Shown one piece after another: positions 47,028-58,550 of a stretch of 64,000 nucleotides of DNA. The stretch's first letter is position 1, and each line of letters starts with the position of its first letter. The stretch is from Batrachochytrium dendrobatidis JAM81. Lineage: Eukaryota; Chytridiomycota; Chytridiomycetes; Rhizophydiales. Location of the stretch: assembly GCF_000203795.2 (NCBI RefSeq), contig NW_006281110.1, positions 335,854-399,853 of the forward strand, read 5' to 3'. The translations under genes were made by a program, and so were the position numbers. A model generated the notes under the pieces. The model worked only from the letters and a program-made list of their open reading frames with translations, had not been told where the DNA came from and did not search any database.

Positions 47028-50000
47028 TCACGAAAATCCAATCTCTTTGGGTCCCATCGCATCTGCATCTAGTATTATCACTGGCTGAGATAATCGTCTT
47101 TGAGGCCATAATCGAGGATCTCCAAACTCCACTTCAACTACCGTAGGTTGAGCATCCAACATCACTGGTGTCACAGGTCCAATCACCTCTTTTTCATCCT
47201 CATTGTAATCTTCTTCATCTTCTGCATTAGCATTAGACAAGGCAACAAACGACGATGCTAAATTGAGACTCAGTCCTCGTTTTAACGCAAGCCTCACCTC
47301 ATCCTGTGCATTGTTGTTATCATCAAGGTAGTGCTGATTTGGATCTAAAATATGATCTTCAAGATGTTGTGTCATCACAGTAAATTCAGACAGTGAGGAA
47401 GAACTAGACATCGTGGCTGTATTAAACTCTTGAAATAAAATAGATGGCACAATCGGAGATGTCGAGCTGAGTGTGGTCGCTGTCGATGAGTAACATTCGG
47501 AACTGCTGGAAATAGCCTTGGCATCAAAACTGGTCTGAGTGTGCGATTGGCATGCATTCACAGTAGTGTGCGATGTAAACTCTGATGAAAGCGAGGCTGT
47601 AGCTATCGGGGATGTATTAGAAAATAGTGTTTGTGGAGAAGCAATCACTCCATTTCGAAGCACATGGTGAAAATGATTTGAACCATTGGGAGGTGTCACT
47701 CCTGTATTATTATCATTCGGACCTACTGGTGTGCGTCGTCCCGCTGAAGAAACAAACGATAGTTTGGGTGATGCTGGAGGCTGTGTTAATATCTGGGGTG
47801 AATCAGACACTGATGATGTAGGTGATGGACAAGTCAGGCATCCCAAAGCAGAACTGGCACCAGTAGAATACATGTGCATAGACAGTGGCATCTGAATCAA
47901 TGATGGTAAAGTTGCCGCATATGCTGTATCGGTTTGAAAGCTTGGTACTTCCAAAGACACGTTTCTGTGCAACGAATCATCCACTATATCAGCATCACTG
48001 GAGCGTGTCGATCGCACAGACTCAATAGAAAAGCTGGGCTGAGGATTCAATGGAGAAGGCAATGTATTACCAGTGCTGCTTATTGACAGGGAACTAGAAA
48101 ACTTGAAGCTCGACAAAGACAATGGCCGACGTATTAGTCGAAGTCGTTTAGAAATAATGCTCGATGCAGATCCTGGGTTGGATTGAGTTGTACTCATAGT
48201 AGGCGGGGAGGACAAGGGTGCAATTAAATGAGATTGCAACACATCACCAGAGTTTGATGCACTGCCGGCAGTCACCAGATCAGTCATATCATCATCACTA
48301 TCCGACTCAATCGCGCCGCTATTAGAAATCTGACTACGACGATTTATGGCTAGTCCAGACATATTTTCAAAAAAGTGCAAAAGTCTACTAGAACGGTTAT
48401 TAGATTTAGCATCGTCTAAAGCATGAGAGCTCGATAAAGTATCTTCTGGTGGTTCAAGTGCTCGTGAAATAATAGTCAGTTGTTCAGGTGATAGATATGG
48501 CAAAATATGAGAGTACAAGGGTGGTATGAACAAGGTAGAACTAGAATGGTTTGCACTGGAATCTACATCTGATGCCACGAGTAAGGGATTAGGCAGAATA
48601 GAAACTTCAGAGACTGATACCGACTCAAAATCCACACACGACTGAGCGTCGTTGACTGTAGAAGCGAGATACTCGTCAAATTCAACGTCATCAATTGAAG
48701 GTGGAATAATATGTGGCCAAGACTGGTAAGATGTAACAGATGAGATTCTACGGCATAGCTTCCAATATTTTTCAAAATTGACGAGCCCGTTGGAAAGACA
48801 GTTGGCATTGATCTCATAAATACTAGAAATATCCTTGATAATCAGTCCTAGAAAGGGAATGATTGCAGTTTTAGAGACTGCTTCAGTATTACGATACGAA
48901 ACATAGTTGCACTTGAAATCAAAGCATGTTTCAATCTCTGTAAGCATATCCATCACCCGTGGTGATAGACCAGCAAATGTCTTTTTCAAGCGATAAACAG
49001 GACTGGCACTTAGCCCGGAAAGAACGGCCATCGAAGTATTATAATTTCCAAAATTAAAGCAATGCTGTGCTACACGGATTAATTTAGATAGTGCTTTTGT
49101 GCGTAGCTTTAGATCTTCGTATGAACAGATAACAGTCGACACCCAGAAACCGACTTGATTAAATCGTTGGATAAAGGCAGTCAGATTCGTAGTTCGAGAG
49201 TCTCGAGTATTCATGTGGGTGTCAAAACAAGAGTCTGGAGAAATGAAATGCACAAACTCGGATATATGGATTGCTTTAAACATGGCCCAATCTTTTTGAG
49301 TGAGATGTCTAGCAATAAATCTCGATGGCAAATTGAGAATATCAACATCAGATTTGAGAGCATCGCGCAGCTCAGTCAAATTCATGCTTTCGCAAACAGA
49401 TGGTCGTTCTAATGTAGATGACCTATATGAGGGTGTATATTTAAGCGTATCTTGTTGAATCTCATGATTGGCATCCATGATTGCCACCAGACTACTAACA
49501 TACGACTTGTCATTGGTAGCTTGAATAATATGTACAAGATCCTTGAGCTTTTTATCGGCCACAGGATCGTAAAAGTCGTAGCTATACTGAGTGATCCACT
49601 TTTTGAGAAGGGAAAAGATGCGATGCATCAATACAACGGGTAGTTGCTTTGTGACCAAAGCGGAAATCGTAGCTTCCATTGGATTATGGGACAGTCCAAT
49701 ATAGCGAGCAGTTAGACAATCTAGCACTTTGGATGCATTAGTGAATAGTCGAAACGTCAACAAAAATGCATCCGCATATCCAGACAGTGGTTCGGAAAAC
49801 AGACAATCTACCAAGGCTTCTACCGTTCCAGAAACAGGCTGTAATTCCCCATTGATTGTGGATCTAGACAAGCTTCTATTTTGATCCATATCTAGAACAC
49901 GCAAAACAGGTGTTGCATCAAGACTGTTCTGATTGCTACTTTCATCAACCAAAACATCAGCCAGTTGAGCTGATTGAGCCTTTGCTTGACTTTTCAATTC

Positions 50001-50882
50001 CAACGTCTGATCAGTTGGCTTGGAATCCATTGTTACTGTAAATACACTAGCTGTATCCTCCTGTGTAGTTGACACTTTGGTGGAAATAGACACAGAATCA
50101 GTATCCTCTGGCTTGACAGCAATGACAGTATCAGGTGAAATGGTTTCTATTGTTGATGCCATAGCAACAGTATCTGCTGAAAAAAGCTGCGATGATGACA
50201 AGAAACTATCTGTTGGCGGTGTTGGCAGCGGAGAAGACTTGCATGTAGAAACAATGGATTGCGACAAAGTAGATGTAGGTAAGCATGGTGATATTATATG
50301 CGCAACTGTATTAGAAGTCACTGGCTTGTCTGAATTGAGTTGCTGCTTTTTTAAATTCAATGTAGAGATTGATGGCAACTGTGCTGTGGTCGTTGGAAGA
50401 GATGCCAGAACGGAGTTGTTTTGACCAAAGTTGCCAGTGCTTTTGGATCTGCGAATAAACCATTTGCGAGACTTTGAAGACTGCTTATTATGCGCGGGCT
50501 TGTCATTTTGCTGATTGTAAATGGAAGGCTGGACTGCATCGTTATTGGTACCACGAGATGCAGTAAATCCAAGTCCATTATTTCCAGAAAGAAAACTAAA
50601 AAAAGAACCTTCTTTCTGTGTAGAGTTGATAGATTTACTGTCTGTTTGTGCCGATAATGACAAAACTGGAACAGATTGTTTTGACGTTAGAATGTGCTTC
50701 AGAGTGCCAAGATTGGATTGCGATCGTTTAAAAATCGAATTCTGTGTGTGCAGCTCGGAATTGAATGATGCCTTGGATTGCTGTTGTGCTATAGGCTGGA
50801 ATTGTTGGTGAGAGAGTGCTAGCAATGATGTGACAGTACGCTGTTGCGAGGAAGAAACAAGATCGTTGTCATTTTCAGCCAA
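47028..50882 (-). CDS. Ras guanine nucleotide exchange factor (RasGEF_N plus RasGEF)
   Basis: A single uninterrupted exon encodes 1284 residues. Residues 1-330 are Ser/Thr/Gln-rich and disordered. The RasGEF N-terminal module starts near residue 340 (ELQPVSGTVEALVDCLFSE, then YADAFLLTFRLF). The CDC25 catalytic domain spans about 515-750: FIARHLTQKDWAMFKAIHISEF, FNQVGFWVSTVICSYEDL, FNFGNYNTSMAVLSGLSASPV, PFLGLIIKDISSIYE and NFEKYWKLCRRISSV. The C-terminal 500 residues are low complexity, ending in PRLWPQRRLSQPV and a short tail. There is no SH3 or PH domain. The protein should load Ras-family GTPases with GTP. The lack of introns in nearly 3.9 kb contrasts with most neighbours. Confidence 0.92.
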   Translation of the reverse strand: MAENDNDLVSSSQQRTVTSLLALSHQQFQPIAQQQSKASFNSELHTQNSIFKRSQSNLGTLKHILTSKQSVPVLSLSAQTDSKSINSTQKEGSFFSFLSGNNGLGFTASRGTNNDAVQPSIYNQQNDKPAHNKQSSKSRKWFIRRSKSTGNFGQNNSVLASLPTTTAQLPSISTLNLKKQQLNSDKPVTSNTVAHIISPCLPTSTLSQSIVSTCKSSPLPTPPTDSFLSSSQLFSADTVAMASTIETISPDTVIAVKPEDTDSVSISTKVSTTQEDTASVFTVTMDSKPTDQTLELKSQAKAQSAQLADVLVDESSNQNSLDATPVLRVLDMDQNRSLSRSTINGELQPVSGTVEALVDCLFSEPLSGYADAFLLTFRLFTNASKVLDCLTARYIGLSHNPMEATISALVTKQLPVVLMHRIFSLLKKWITQYSYDFYDPVADKKLKDLVHIIQATNDKSYVSSLVAIMDANHEIQQDTLKYTPSYRSSTLERPSVCESMNLTELRDALKSDVDILNLPSRFIARHLTQKDWAMFKAIHISEFVHFISPDSCFDTHMNTRDSRTTNLTAFIQRFNQVGFWVSTVICSYEDLKLRTKALSKLIRVAQHCFNFGNYNTSMAVLSGLSASPVYRLKKTFAGLSPRVMDMLTEIETCFDFKCNYVSYRNTEAVSKTAIIPFLGLIIKDISSIYEINANCLSNGLVNFEKYWKLCRRISSVTSYQSWPHIIPPSIDDVEFDEYLASTVNDAQSCVDFESVSVSEVSILPNPLLVASDVDSSANHSSSTLFIPPLYSHILPYLSPEQLTIISRALEPPEDTLSSSHALDDAKSNNRSSRLLHFFENMSGLAINRRSQISNSGAIESDSDDDMTDLVTAGSASNSGDVLQSHLIAPLSSPPTMSTTQSNPGSASSIISKRLRLIRRPLSLSSFKFSSSLSISSTGNTLPSPLNPQPSFSIESVRSTRSSDADIVDDSLHRNVSLEVPSFQTDTAYAATLPSLIQMPLSMHMYSTGASSALGCLTCPSPTSSVSDSPQILTQPPASPKLSFVSSAGRRTPVGPNDNNTGVTPPNGSNHFHHVLRNGVIASPQTLFSNTSPIATASLSSEFTSHTTVNACQSHTQTSFDAKAISSSSECYSSTATTLSSTSPIVPSILFQEFNTATMSSSSSLSEFTVMTQHLEDHILDPNQHYLDDNNNAQDEVRLALKRGLSLNLASSFVALSNANAEDEEDYNEDEKEVIGPVTPVMLDAQPTVVEVEFGDPRLWPQRRLSQPVIILDADAMGPKEIGFS

Positions 50883-51034
50883 TGATTGTGGACCGATTGT
50901 TTTTTGCTTGAGTTTAATAATGATGGATATAATTTTTCCAAGAGTGGTAAAGATATCGTATGCCTATATCATTCAAGTAGTAAAAGTAGTATTTGCAGTG
51001 TTAGGGTATGCAATTAGAATTGATCTAATACAAT

Positions 51035-51460
51035 TACAGCCGTATTCACGTAAAATGGAACATATAAAGTGGTCAGCAGTCAATCTCATGAAATGATGAT
51101 TCCACTAAATCCAATCAACAATGTCACATTCCAATTCTTGTATAAAAATACTAAACAAATGTTTAAAGCAGTATCCACATTACAGCTCCAATAAATCCAG
51201 TATATGGATTGCAATGAATGAATCTGGTTTTAAACTTGGCGATCGTACAATGTATGACTGCCAAATAAGCAAGTTTAAAAAGGATGGCTTGATATTGTCA
51301 TCATCATAGTTGTCGTGTTTGGAAAAATAGAGTGTCGACTGCAACAGTCAATTTCTAGTAAAGCAATAAATATTCAAGCACTGCCTATTCAAAACAAAAT
51401 AGCGGCAGTGACTACAAGATAATGCAATAATATTGCATTTTACGTGGTACAGCGGCAAAT
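51035..51460. mobile_element. MITE-like element, copy E
   Basis: Left end TACAGCCGTATTCACGTAAA at 51035 is intact. The right end (TGCATTTTACGTGG around 51434-51447) is damaged, so the end coordinate is approximate. The interior carries family segments in reverse orientation, such as GGATTGCAATGAATGAATC and CGATCGTACAATGTATGA. It lies 152 bp upstream of the RasGEF start codon. Confidence 0.7.
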
Positions 51461-53425
51461 TAGCCGAACTCAATAAATAGCATAATAATTACATTGGGTG
51501 ATATAAACCGATACTCGGATTGGAGCTCGCTCTCGCTTAAAAAAATGAATGAAAAGGAAGACCGATCTGGATTGTGCGAATACTTGAGAATCAGATGAAT
51601 TGCAAACGAAGAGATCAATTGCTCCTATTGTTCCAAAATATGCAATGTTTGCATAGTATTGAAACGTAAATTTGAAAAACGTCACATGGTTAGTTGCTTA
51701 TAGATATGCAAATTGAACAAAAAATTAAAATAGGCGGGCAATAAACAAGAGAGATGAAAGCATCAAATACTGCATGAGTTATGCAGTATTTGGCATTGAC
51801 CGTTGCAAGCGGCAAGAGTAAATGGGATTCAAGTTTGTTGAATATTACATGACAATAGATAATGACCATTTCAAGGATAGTTTACATCCGAACACTCTGC
51901 CTAGATGCAACGTTTTCCTTGCCAACTTGAGTCTTATTGCATCTTCAATGGGTCGATTTAAACTCTGTTCAGACCAGATTGAATAGTTGGCATTCCCCAC
52001 CAAAACGGGAAGCTCTTATTACAGCCTCTTAAATTTTCAATTTACTCTTATTTCAGGGCCACCACACAGACCGACAGCTGTTTGCCCAATCGGAGTAGAA
52101 TAGCAGCATAATGCTGCCGTCATCTCTCCATCTCCTCCGTGCGACCCATATACAACCACCCATACAGTTAGATCAACCATCTAAACCTGCTGGGTTAGAA
52201 ATCAGCACTTGTTCAGAAGTGGGCGGAGGAGCGGAGGTTTTGTGGCTAGATCATCAAATAAACTCGCTACATTATAACGGGTGTATGCGAATGGATGGGC
52301 CAATGTGTATCAAGAGTAAAGCAAATAATGGTAAAACTCGTCAACAATGCATTACCTTGGCATCCAACAAGTCCAACGACACCAGATTCAAAAAGATAAA
52401 CGCAGGTGTCTGTTCCGTCATTAGGGATGGATTAGCCATAGTCAGGGTCTATCATCCATTGAGCATAGTGCATAGATGGCAGTGTACATAAATCAGAAAT
52501 GTGGGTTAGCATTGTGGAATAATCGGAGCGATTACGAGTACAAATTGGCGTGTACAGAAAGTGTCCAGTAATAATGCGAGAGTTGGTGACAATCCTTCAA
52601 TCATATGCATATCAACTCTATAGAAAGGATGTTGCGTAGCAGAGTACCAAGTATCTATGATATCCGTACTCGGTGATACTGCATGATCCGAATACGATCC
52701 TATCGTATGTCGATAGGGAAATCCATCAAGCATAAAGTAATTTGAATGAGCAAGTAATTACATTGACTGGATATAGGAATCCTCGAGTTAATGCCGGAAA
52801 ATCAATAGTGTCCGAAGGTTGCTGGTAGGATTCAACTATAGGAAATCCTGTATCCATTATAGGACGCTGTGTTTGAGTATAATTCAACTGTTCAATTTCG
52901 TTTGCAATCGGCTTGCCTGCCACATCAATATTGGAAGTCGATGGCATTTATGGTGAGTTTCAAAAAGGCGAAAATTCAGTTTGTGGATCCGAAATTACGA
53001 GAAAAATGACTAATGAATATTGAAAATTGCCAATTCGAAACGGTTTTGAATCTGCAATCAACGGGTCATCCTCAAGGGTTATGTGCTGGTATAGCCAATT
53101 CATAGATGCTGGTATGGCCATCTTCATGCTCACAATGGACAGCTTACTTTGACTTTAGCACCATTCAAACCTATTGTGGCTTGGAAAAGTTTGTACGGAT
53201 AGGGAGGTGCTGTGTTATTAGAAATACCTCTTCCTTTTCAACTACAGGTATCTACTGACAATTGTATTTGGTTTGTCCTTGTCAAGTCTATGACCTGCTG
53301 TGTTTTGCTATAAGCTCATGCATTGTGCTGAATAATAATCAGCCATTCATTCATTTTATTAATTTGCATTGATTTTTAATATATAATTGATTAATCAACA
53401 GAAGCTTGGATAAAAGCTAGTGTAT
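51461..53425. other. Gene-poor region with two doubtful open frames
   Basis: Nearly 2 kb without a recognisable gene. A plus-strand open frame at 52111-52491 (126 codons) and a minus-strand pair of frames at 52947-52726 (starting MPSTSNIDVAGKPIANEI) and 52733-52506 could belong to unknown small genes. The minus-strand pair reads protein-like (SPSTDIIDTWYSATQHPFYR), but I found no GT-AG junction that joins the two in frame. I leave them uncalled. Confidence 0.35.
51764..51792. repeat. Perfect 12-bp stem hairpin
   Basis: CAAATACTGCAT and its exact reverse complement ATGCAGTATTTG enclose the loop GAGTT. It stands alone in a gene-free region between MITE copies E and F. Confidence 0.6.
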
Positions 53426-54060
53426 TACAGCCAATTTGTGTAAAATATAACACTAGCAACGGCTCTTGCTCTGGAATAGACAATATTCGAGTGTTTATCG
53501 TCTTGCTACTACAGACTGTCTGCTTTTTCAATAGACATTTCCAATTCTCCAATCAACACAACTGCCATCATATGATGTTACAACCATACTAGTTTTGGAC
53601 CTGCCCTTTCTCATTTGATATAGCCATACATTGTATGATCACCAAATTTGAAATCAGATCCATGTATTGCAATCCATACATTGTGTTTGATTGGTCTGAT
53701 GTTATCAATACAACTCTACACACATTTGTTGTATCTTGGATCAGATACACTCGCGTTCTAGCTCAACAAACTAGTGATTGCACATTTCGGAAATGCAACT
53801 GTTGTTTCAACGAGTCATTCAATGTTTGATTTGTAAGAGTTGAAGATTGAACAAATACGAGATTTACTGAAACTGATGTAGCATTTGCTCAGTTGTTTCA
53901 TACAAGAATAAGCACAAGGACCAATGAATTTTATCAAGGAGTTTAAAGGACAATACCCAATAAATTTAGTGGAAATTAATACCCAATCATTTCATGAGAT
54001 TTGCTGCTTATTATGCACTTTAGCATCCTTATTTACTGGTTTTACGTGAATATGGTTTTA
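53426..54060. mobile_element. MITE-like element, copy F (longest)
   Basis: Left end TACAGCCAATTTGTGTAAAA at 53426 pairs with an inverted right end (reverse complement TAAAACCATATTCACGTAAA) at 54060. The interior includes all segments seen in other copies: GCCATACATTGTATGATCAC, CATTTCGGAAATGCAACTG, GAGTTGAAGATTGAAC, ATACAAGAATAAGCACAAG and CAATACCCAATAAATTTAGT. It may approximate the full-length form. Confidence 0.75.
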
Positions 54061-54168
54061 AACCATTCGTCCTTGTTTTTATTATATTGCTTGTGCTTGA
54101 AGCAATTACTTTGTATATTGCCTTTGGTATAAGCATCTTGATCCAGGAAATCAAGCAAATGTCACATT

Positions 54169-55523
54169 TCAGGCCTTATCATTCCCACTAGCCTCGATAG
54201 AAAAATCAACATGAGTACTGTGTCGTTCCGATAAGGGTTCAGCTGCGGCTGCCACATTCGATGATTCTAATTTAACTTTTGGCTTGAAGCCAACTCCCTT
54301 GGAACATATTTGAGTGGAGGATTTGTTCTTATGATGTCTTAGATCTTCAGCAGAAACCTTGGCCCTGTCCTTTCCAATAATGCCAGCCATTGCCTTGTCA
54401 TTATCAGGTCGATGAGATACAACCTTGGGTCCGATTTTTTTGAACTTGGACATTTTAAACAGCTCATTAAGATTGCTAGTGTCGCTTAATTTGGCTTTTG
54501 CAGCTGGTCGTTGTCTTGAGATTGCAATCTTTGCAGTCTGTTTCTTGGCCGTTTTGGTCTGTCCAAATCAAGTTATGAATGAAAAGGAATAGGTTAGTCT
54601 TGTGTATGGCTTCATTAGATGGCATGGTATGTTTCATCCTATAGCACTGCCCCATCACGATCAATGTACATGAATACCAAATTACCTTGTTAATTTTCTC
54701 TTGCTCCTTTTGTTTGCTCTCGAGCTGGTCAAGCCACTCGCGCTGGTATCTGTCAGTCATAAGACAAGAAACAGGGGTAGATGGACTAATAGTATGTATA
54801 CCAAATAAAAGCAATACTTTTAGCAAATACATCAAAGCCGATATATTTACTAACATATGATTGATGGCATAAATTTAATTTACCGAGTTGGTTTTCCATA
54901 AGTAAAATTGACATTGGTATCACTGGGCAACGGACCTCGAGTACGCTGTAAACCACGCTCCTGACCACTAGCTTTTCCATTATACAGTGAATGGTCCCCT
55001 GATGCACAGCGAATTGGGTTTTCTTCACGATATTCACGAATAGATTTAGGTGAAATGATTCCTTTTTTAGCTGCATTACGATTCATGGTAATGTAGTCGA
55101 GAGCAGGAGCAGAGTGCTTTGCTGTAATAGTGGCTTTGGAGCTTTGATTTTGCGCAACTATAAGTAGTCATTGATTATTTAAATAGTATTAAGTAGATGT
55201 ATGGAATACAAGGAGGAGTTGAGTGAAATATACACAACACGCATACTTTCATCTATTTCAAATACATTGCTGTATCAAAATAAACTTTATATAAAGTAAT
55301 ACCAGCCTTCAATAGAGGACTTACTGACTCCTGTTTTTTCCGTAGAATCACGTTCGATTTGCTTGCCGTATACATGGTCCTCGCCTGGAAGATCGTAAAC
55401 AGTCTGGCGTGTTTTGCCTACAACATGCTTCACCAAAAGTGGGTTGTGAGGATGTCGCCCGTTTTGTGTTTTTTGCTTACTATGGTTAGTATTAGTCGTT
55501 GCAAGTGCGGTTCGACCTGCCAT
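54169..55523 (-). CDS. CFAP77-like axonemal protein
   Basis: Four exons (55523-55325, 55157-54884, 54749-54686, 54558-54169) give 308 residues in frame. The order VVGKTRQTVYDLPGEDHVYG, then DYITMNRNAAKKGI...SIREYREENPIR, then NFTYGKPTR and RYQREWLDQLESKQKEQ is the pattern I associate with CFAP77, a microtubule inner protein of flagellar doublets: short motifs ending in YGKP and a conserved LN/MNR...A...G helix. The last 130 residues are Lys/Ala-rich and basic, with no family match. Assignment rests on motif spacing recalled for the family, not on an alignment, so treat it as probable. It would be the fourth flagellar gene in the window. Confidence 0.65.
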
Positions 55524-55735
55524 TTTAGTATATACTGGATTCGTAAAGGTGCGTTTACAAAGTCTGTGTCGCTATTTAATATAAAAGTATGATCTACACG
55601 ATTAGTATAGTAAGAATTTGGTTTAAAAGTTAAAAACTGGTTTAAATAAAACTTTGAGCGATTGTTTTTTATTATAGATAATGGCAATTGAATCTGAACA
55701 AACTGTTTTGAAATGTGACAATGACAGTATATATT

Positions 55736-56212
55736 TACAATTGTATTCACGTAAAATGTAACACTATTTTGCAGTCACTGCCTCTATTTGCTTCAAAATA
55801 GACAATGATTGAATATTTGCTGCGCTTTCCTACTATTTTTTTATATAACCGTGCATTGTAGAATCACCAGACTCGGTCATTGCAATTCAGATATTGGGGT
55901 TGACTTGCCAATAAACCTCCTGTATCCTAAAAACTCGCATGTTTACGCTCTAGTTTAAAAAACAAAAATCGTGTCCAGAAATGCAACTATGCATACCAAC
56001 CACAATGTTTTGTGAGAGTTGAAGATTAAACAAGTGAGATGTATTGAATCAGATGTGAATATTGATTTAGTTGTACAAAAATGAGCATAGAGAAGAAATT
56101 TCGGTCAACTTTAAAAGGTTTAAACAATACGATATTGGCCAGTAAATTTAACGAGATGTTTATCATGCATTTTAGCACTTGGTCAGTATTCAATTTTGTG
56201 GATTCAGTTGTA
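55736..56212. mobile_element. MITE-like element, copy G
   Basis: Left end TACAATTGTATTCACGTAAA at 55736 pairs with a diverged inverted right end (reverse complement TACAACTGAATCCACAAAAT) at 56212. Internal family segments include GTGCATTGTAGAATCACC, GTCCAGAAATGCAACTATG, GAGAGTTGAAGATTAAAC and ATTGGCCAGTAAATTTAACG. It occupies the region between the divergent CFAP77-like and NOP58 genes. Confidence 0.75.
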
Positions 56213-56316
56213 AAACAAGGTCACGCAACGGAGAATTTGTATTCTACCAATACATGATCAGCTCGTGACTGTATGCTGCATATTTCATTTTTTACAATAC
56301 AACAAGTTGATTTCAG

Positions 56317-56352
56317 CCGAAAAATTTGGCAATTCGCCAAATTATTTTTCGG
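56317..56352. repeat. Inverted repeat upstream of NOP58
   Basis: CCGAAAAATTTGGC (56317-56330) and GCCAAATTATTTTTCGG (56336-56352) form a hairpin with a 3-nt bulge around the loop AATTC. It lies 53 bp before the NOP58 start codon, in the probable promoter or leader. Confidence 0.6.
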
Positions 56353-56404
56353 GGATAGTTTTTTCTTAAAATTTTCAGAAAGTTTTTTCAACGCATTCAC
56401 GACC

Positions 56405-58348
56405 ATGTTGGTGCTATTCGAAACACCTGCGGGATATGCCCTGTTTAAACTGCTCGATGATGGCAAGATGTCTGCTCCGGATGATATTTACCAGAGCTTT
56501 GAGACTTCTCAGGCTGCAAACAAAACGTGAGCATGCTCTTGATCGATAAACGAACTGCATTTGATCTGGCTGTGGTATCATTATAGCTGGATTTGCTCCT
56601 TTTTCTTTCCGTTTTTTCTTGTAACGATTGTCAAATTTGGCTTGAATGCCATCTTTTGAGATTCTACATGAGTACAGCAATCAAAATAGTTGATATTCTG
56701 TGATTGCTTTGATTGCTGCTACCATCATGAATGACGATGAAATTTTTATGCTGCATGTCATGCAGTATGGGAGAGCATGCAGTAATCGTATTTTCAGGAA
56801 CAGAGCTTTTTTAAAATACTAACAAACCCTCCTTTTTAATTTATTTTAATCTATGCATCAGTGTTAAACTCAAGGCATTTTCCAAGTTTGAAAACACAAC
56901 GGATGCCTTGTCAGCCGTAACCGCTCTCGTTGAAGGAAAAATCTCCAAAAACCTCAAGAGCTTCTTGAGCAAGGAAATTGCTGGCAAGGACCTGTCTGAT
57001 ACGCTTGCTGTTGGTGACTCGAAACTTGGTGCAGCTATTGCAAAGAAACTTAACATCAAAGTCGTCTCTGATAATGCCGTCAATGAACTTTTCCGTGGCA
57101 TCCGATCACAGCTCTCATCTCTCATCACCGGTCTCGCCGAGTCCGACATGAATGCAATGGTTCTTGGTTTATCACACTCCTTGTCTCGATATAAGCTCAA
57201 GTTTTCTCCTGACAAGGTTGATACAATGATTATTCAGGCGATTGCTCTTTTGGATGATCTGGACAAGGAGCTCAACACATATGCTATGCGTGCCAAAGAA
57301 TGGTACGGCTGGCATTTCCCTGAACTGGCAAAGATCATTGTGGACAATCTGGCGTTTGCCAAAACAGTCAAATTGATGGGCGTCCGTACCAATGCTTCCT
57401 CTACAGATTTTTCTGCCATTCTTCCAACTGAGCTTGAACAAAATCTCAAGGATGCTGCCGAGATTTCAATGGGAACTGAGATTTCTGCCGAGGATACCGA
57501 AAATATTTCATATCTTTGTGACCAAATCATCTCTATTACAGAATATCGTGCACAGCTGTTTGACTACCTCAAGAACAGAATGGCTGCCATTGCTCCTAAT
57601 CTTACATGTCTTGTTGGCGAGCTTGTTGGTGCTCGCTTGATTTCCCACGCCGGATCACTTCTTAACCTTGCCAAGCAGCCTGCTTCAACTGTCCAGATTC
57701 TTGGTGCCGAAAAGGCTTTGTTTCGTGCACTCAAGTCTAAGCATGCCACTCCTAAATATGGTCTGATTTATCACGCTTCTCTTGTTGGCCAAGCTGGACC
57801 CAAGATCAAGGGAAAGATTGCACGTACCGTTGCTACAAAAGCAGCTCTTGCAATTCGTTGTGATGCTCTTGGTGAAGGTGAAAACTCTGAAATCGGTATT
57901 GTGCAGCGTGCCAAGGTTGAGGCCCGTCTTCGTCAACTTGAAGGCAAGGCTGTCCGTGTCACAAATTCTGCTGCTGTCAAGGCAAAAACACCTCAAAAGC
58001 CAGCTGCAAGCATTGCCACTGCCAACATGTAAGTTTTGATTGGATGAAAAATTATTGCAATGATTCACTAAATTGAAGTTGGATTGATGCTAACTTTGCA
58101 CTTGTTTAAATGAATTTGAATTATACAGTAGCAGCTATAATCCTTCAAATGATATTGTTATTCCAGTAACTTCAATGGAGGTTGATGAGCCAGTTAAAAC
58201 TCCAAAGAAGAAGTCCAAGGACGCATCTAAAGAAGATTCAGAAGCGGAACCCAAATCCAAAAAGAGACGTGCAGAAGAGGGTGAGTCCGTGGAGAAGAAG
58301 AGCAAAAAGACCAAGAAGAGCAAAAAAGGCAAAGACTCTGAAGAGTAG
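56405..58348 (+). CDS. NOP58: Nucleolar protein NOP58 (box C/D snoRNP core)
   Basis: Three exons (56405-56526, 56862-58028, 58129-58348) give 502 residues. The N-terminus [20 protein letters not shown] is that of NOP58 rather than NOP56. The coiled-coil segment includes [11 protein letters not shown] and [20 protein letters not shown], then [16 protein letters not shown]. The RNA-binding NOP domain has [60 protein letters not shown] and [13 protein letters not shown]. The C-terminal tail is a Lys-rich KKSKK-type repeat, as in other NOP58 proteins. It guides 2'-O-methylation of rRNA with fibrillarin, NOP56 and SNU13. Intron 1 (335 bp) is longer than average; I looked for a box C/D snoRNA there and found no convincing C and D pair. 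Confidence 0.97.
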
Positions 58349-58550
58349 ATCTTTGTAGTCGAGTTTAAATAAATTGAATGTTCAAATACACTGCCATTAA
58401 ATTCTTTACGTTGAAGATTACAAAAGTCTAATTGGCGCGTTGATAGAAATTAGACCAATACTATATTATGGACCCAATGATTTAATACTTGAACAGTAAG
58501 ACTTTCAAAGTAATGTAAAACCAACAAGCTGGTATGAGGAGTAAATGAAT

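Noticed and set aside
52111..52491. A 126-codon plus-strand open frame
   Set aside because: No recognisable domain, ordinary upstream sequence and no intron evidence. Could be real but unsupported.
52506..52947. Two minus-strand open frames that might form one small gene
   Set aside because: The frames differ and no GT-AG pair joins them in frame; GATAG at about 52686 gives a stop in the available phase.
56527..56861. A box C/D snoRNA in the long first intron of NOP58
   Set aside because: No clear pair of RUGAUGA and CUGA boxes with terminal pairing was found.
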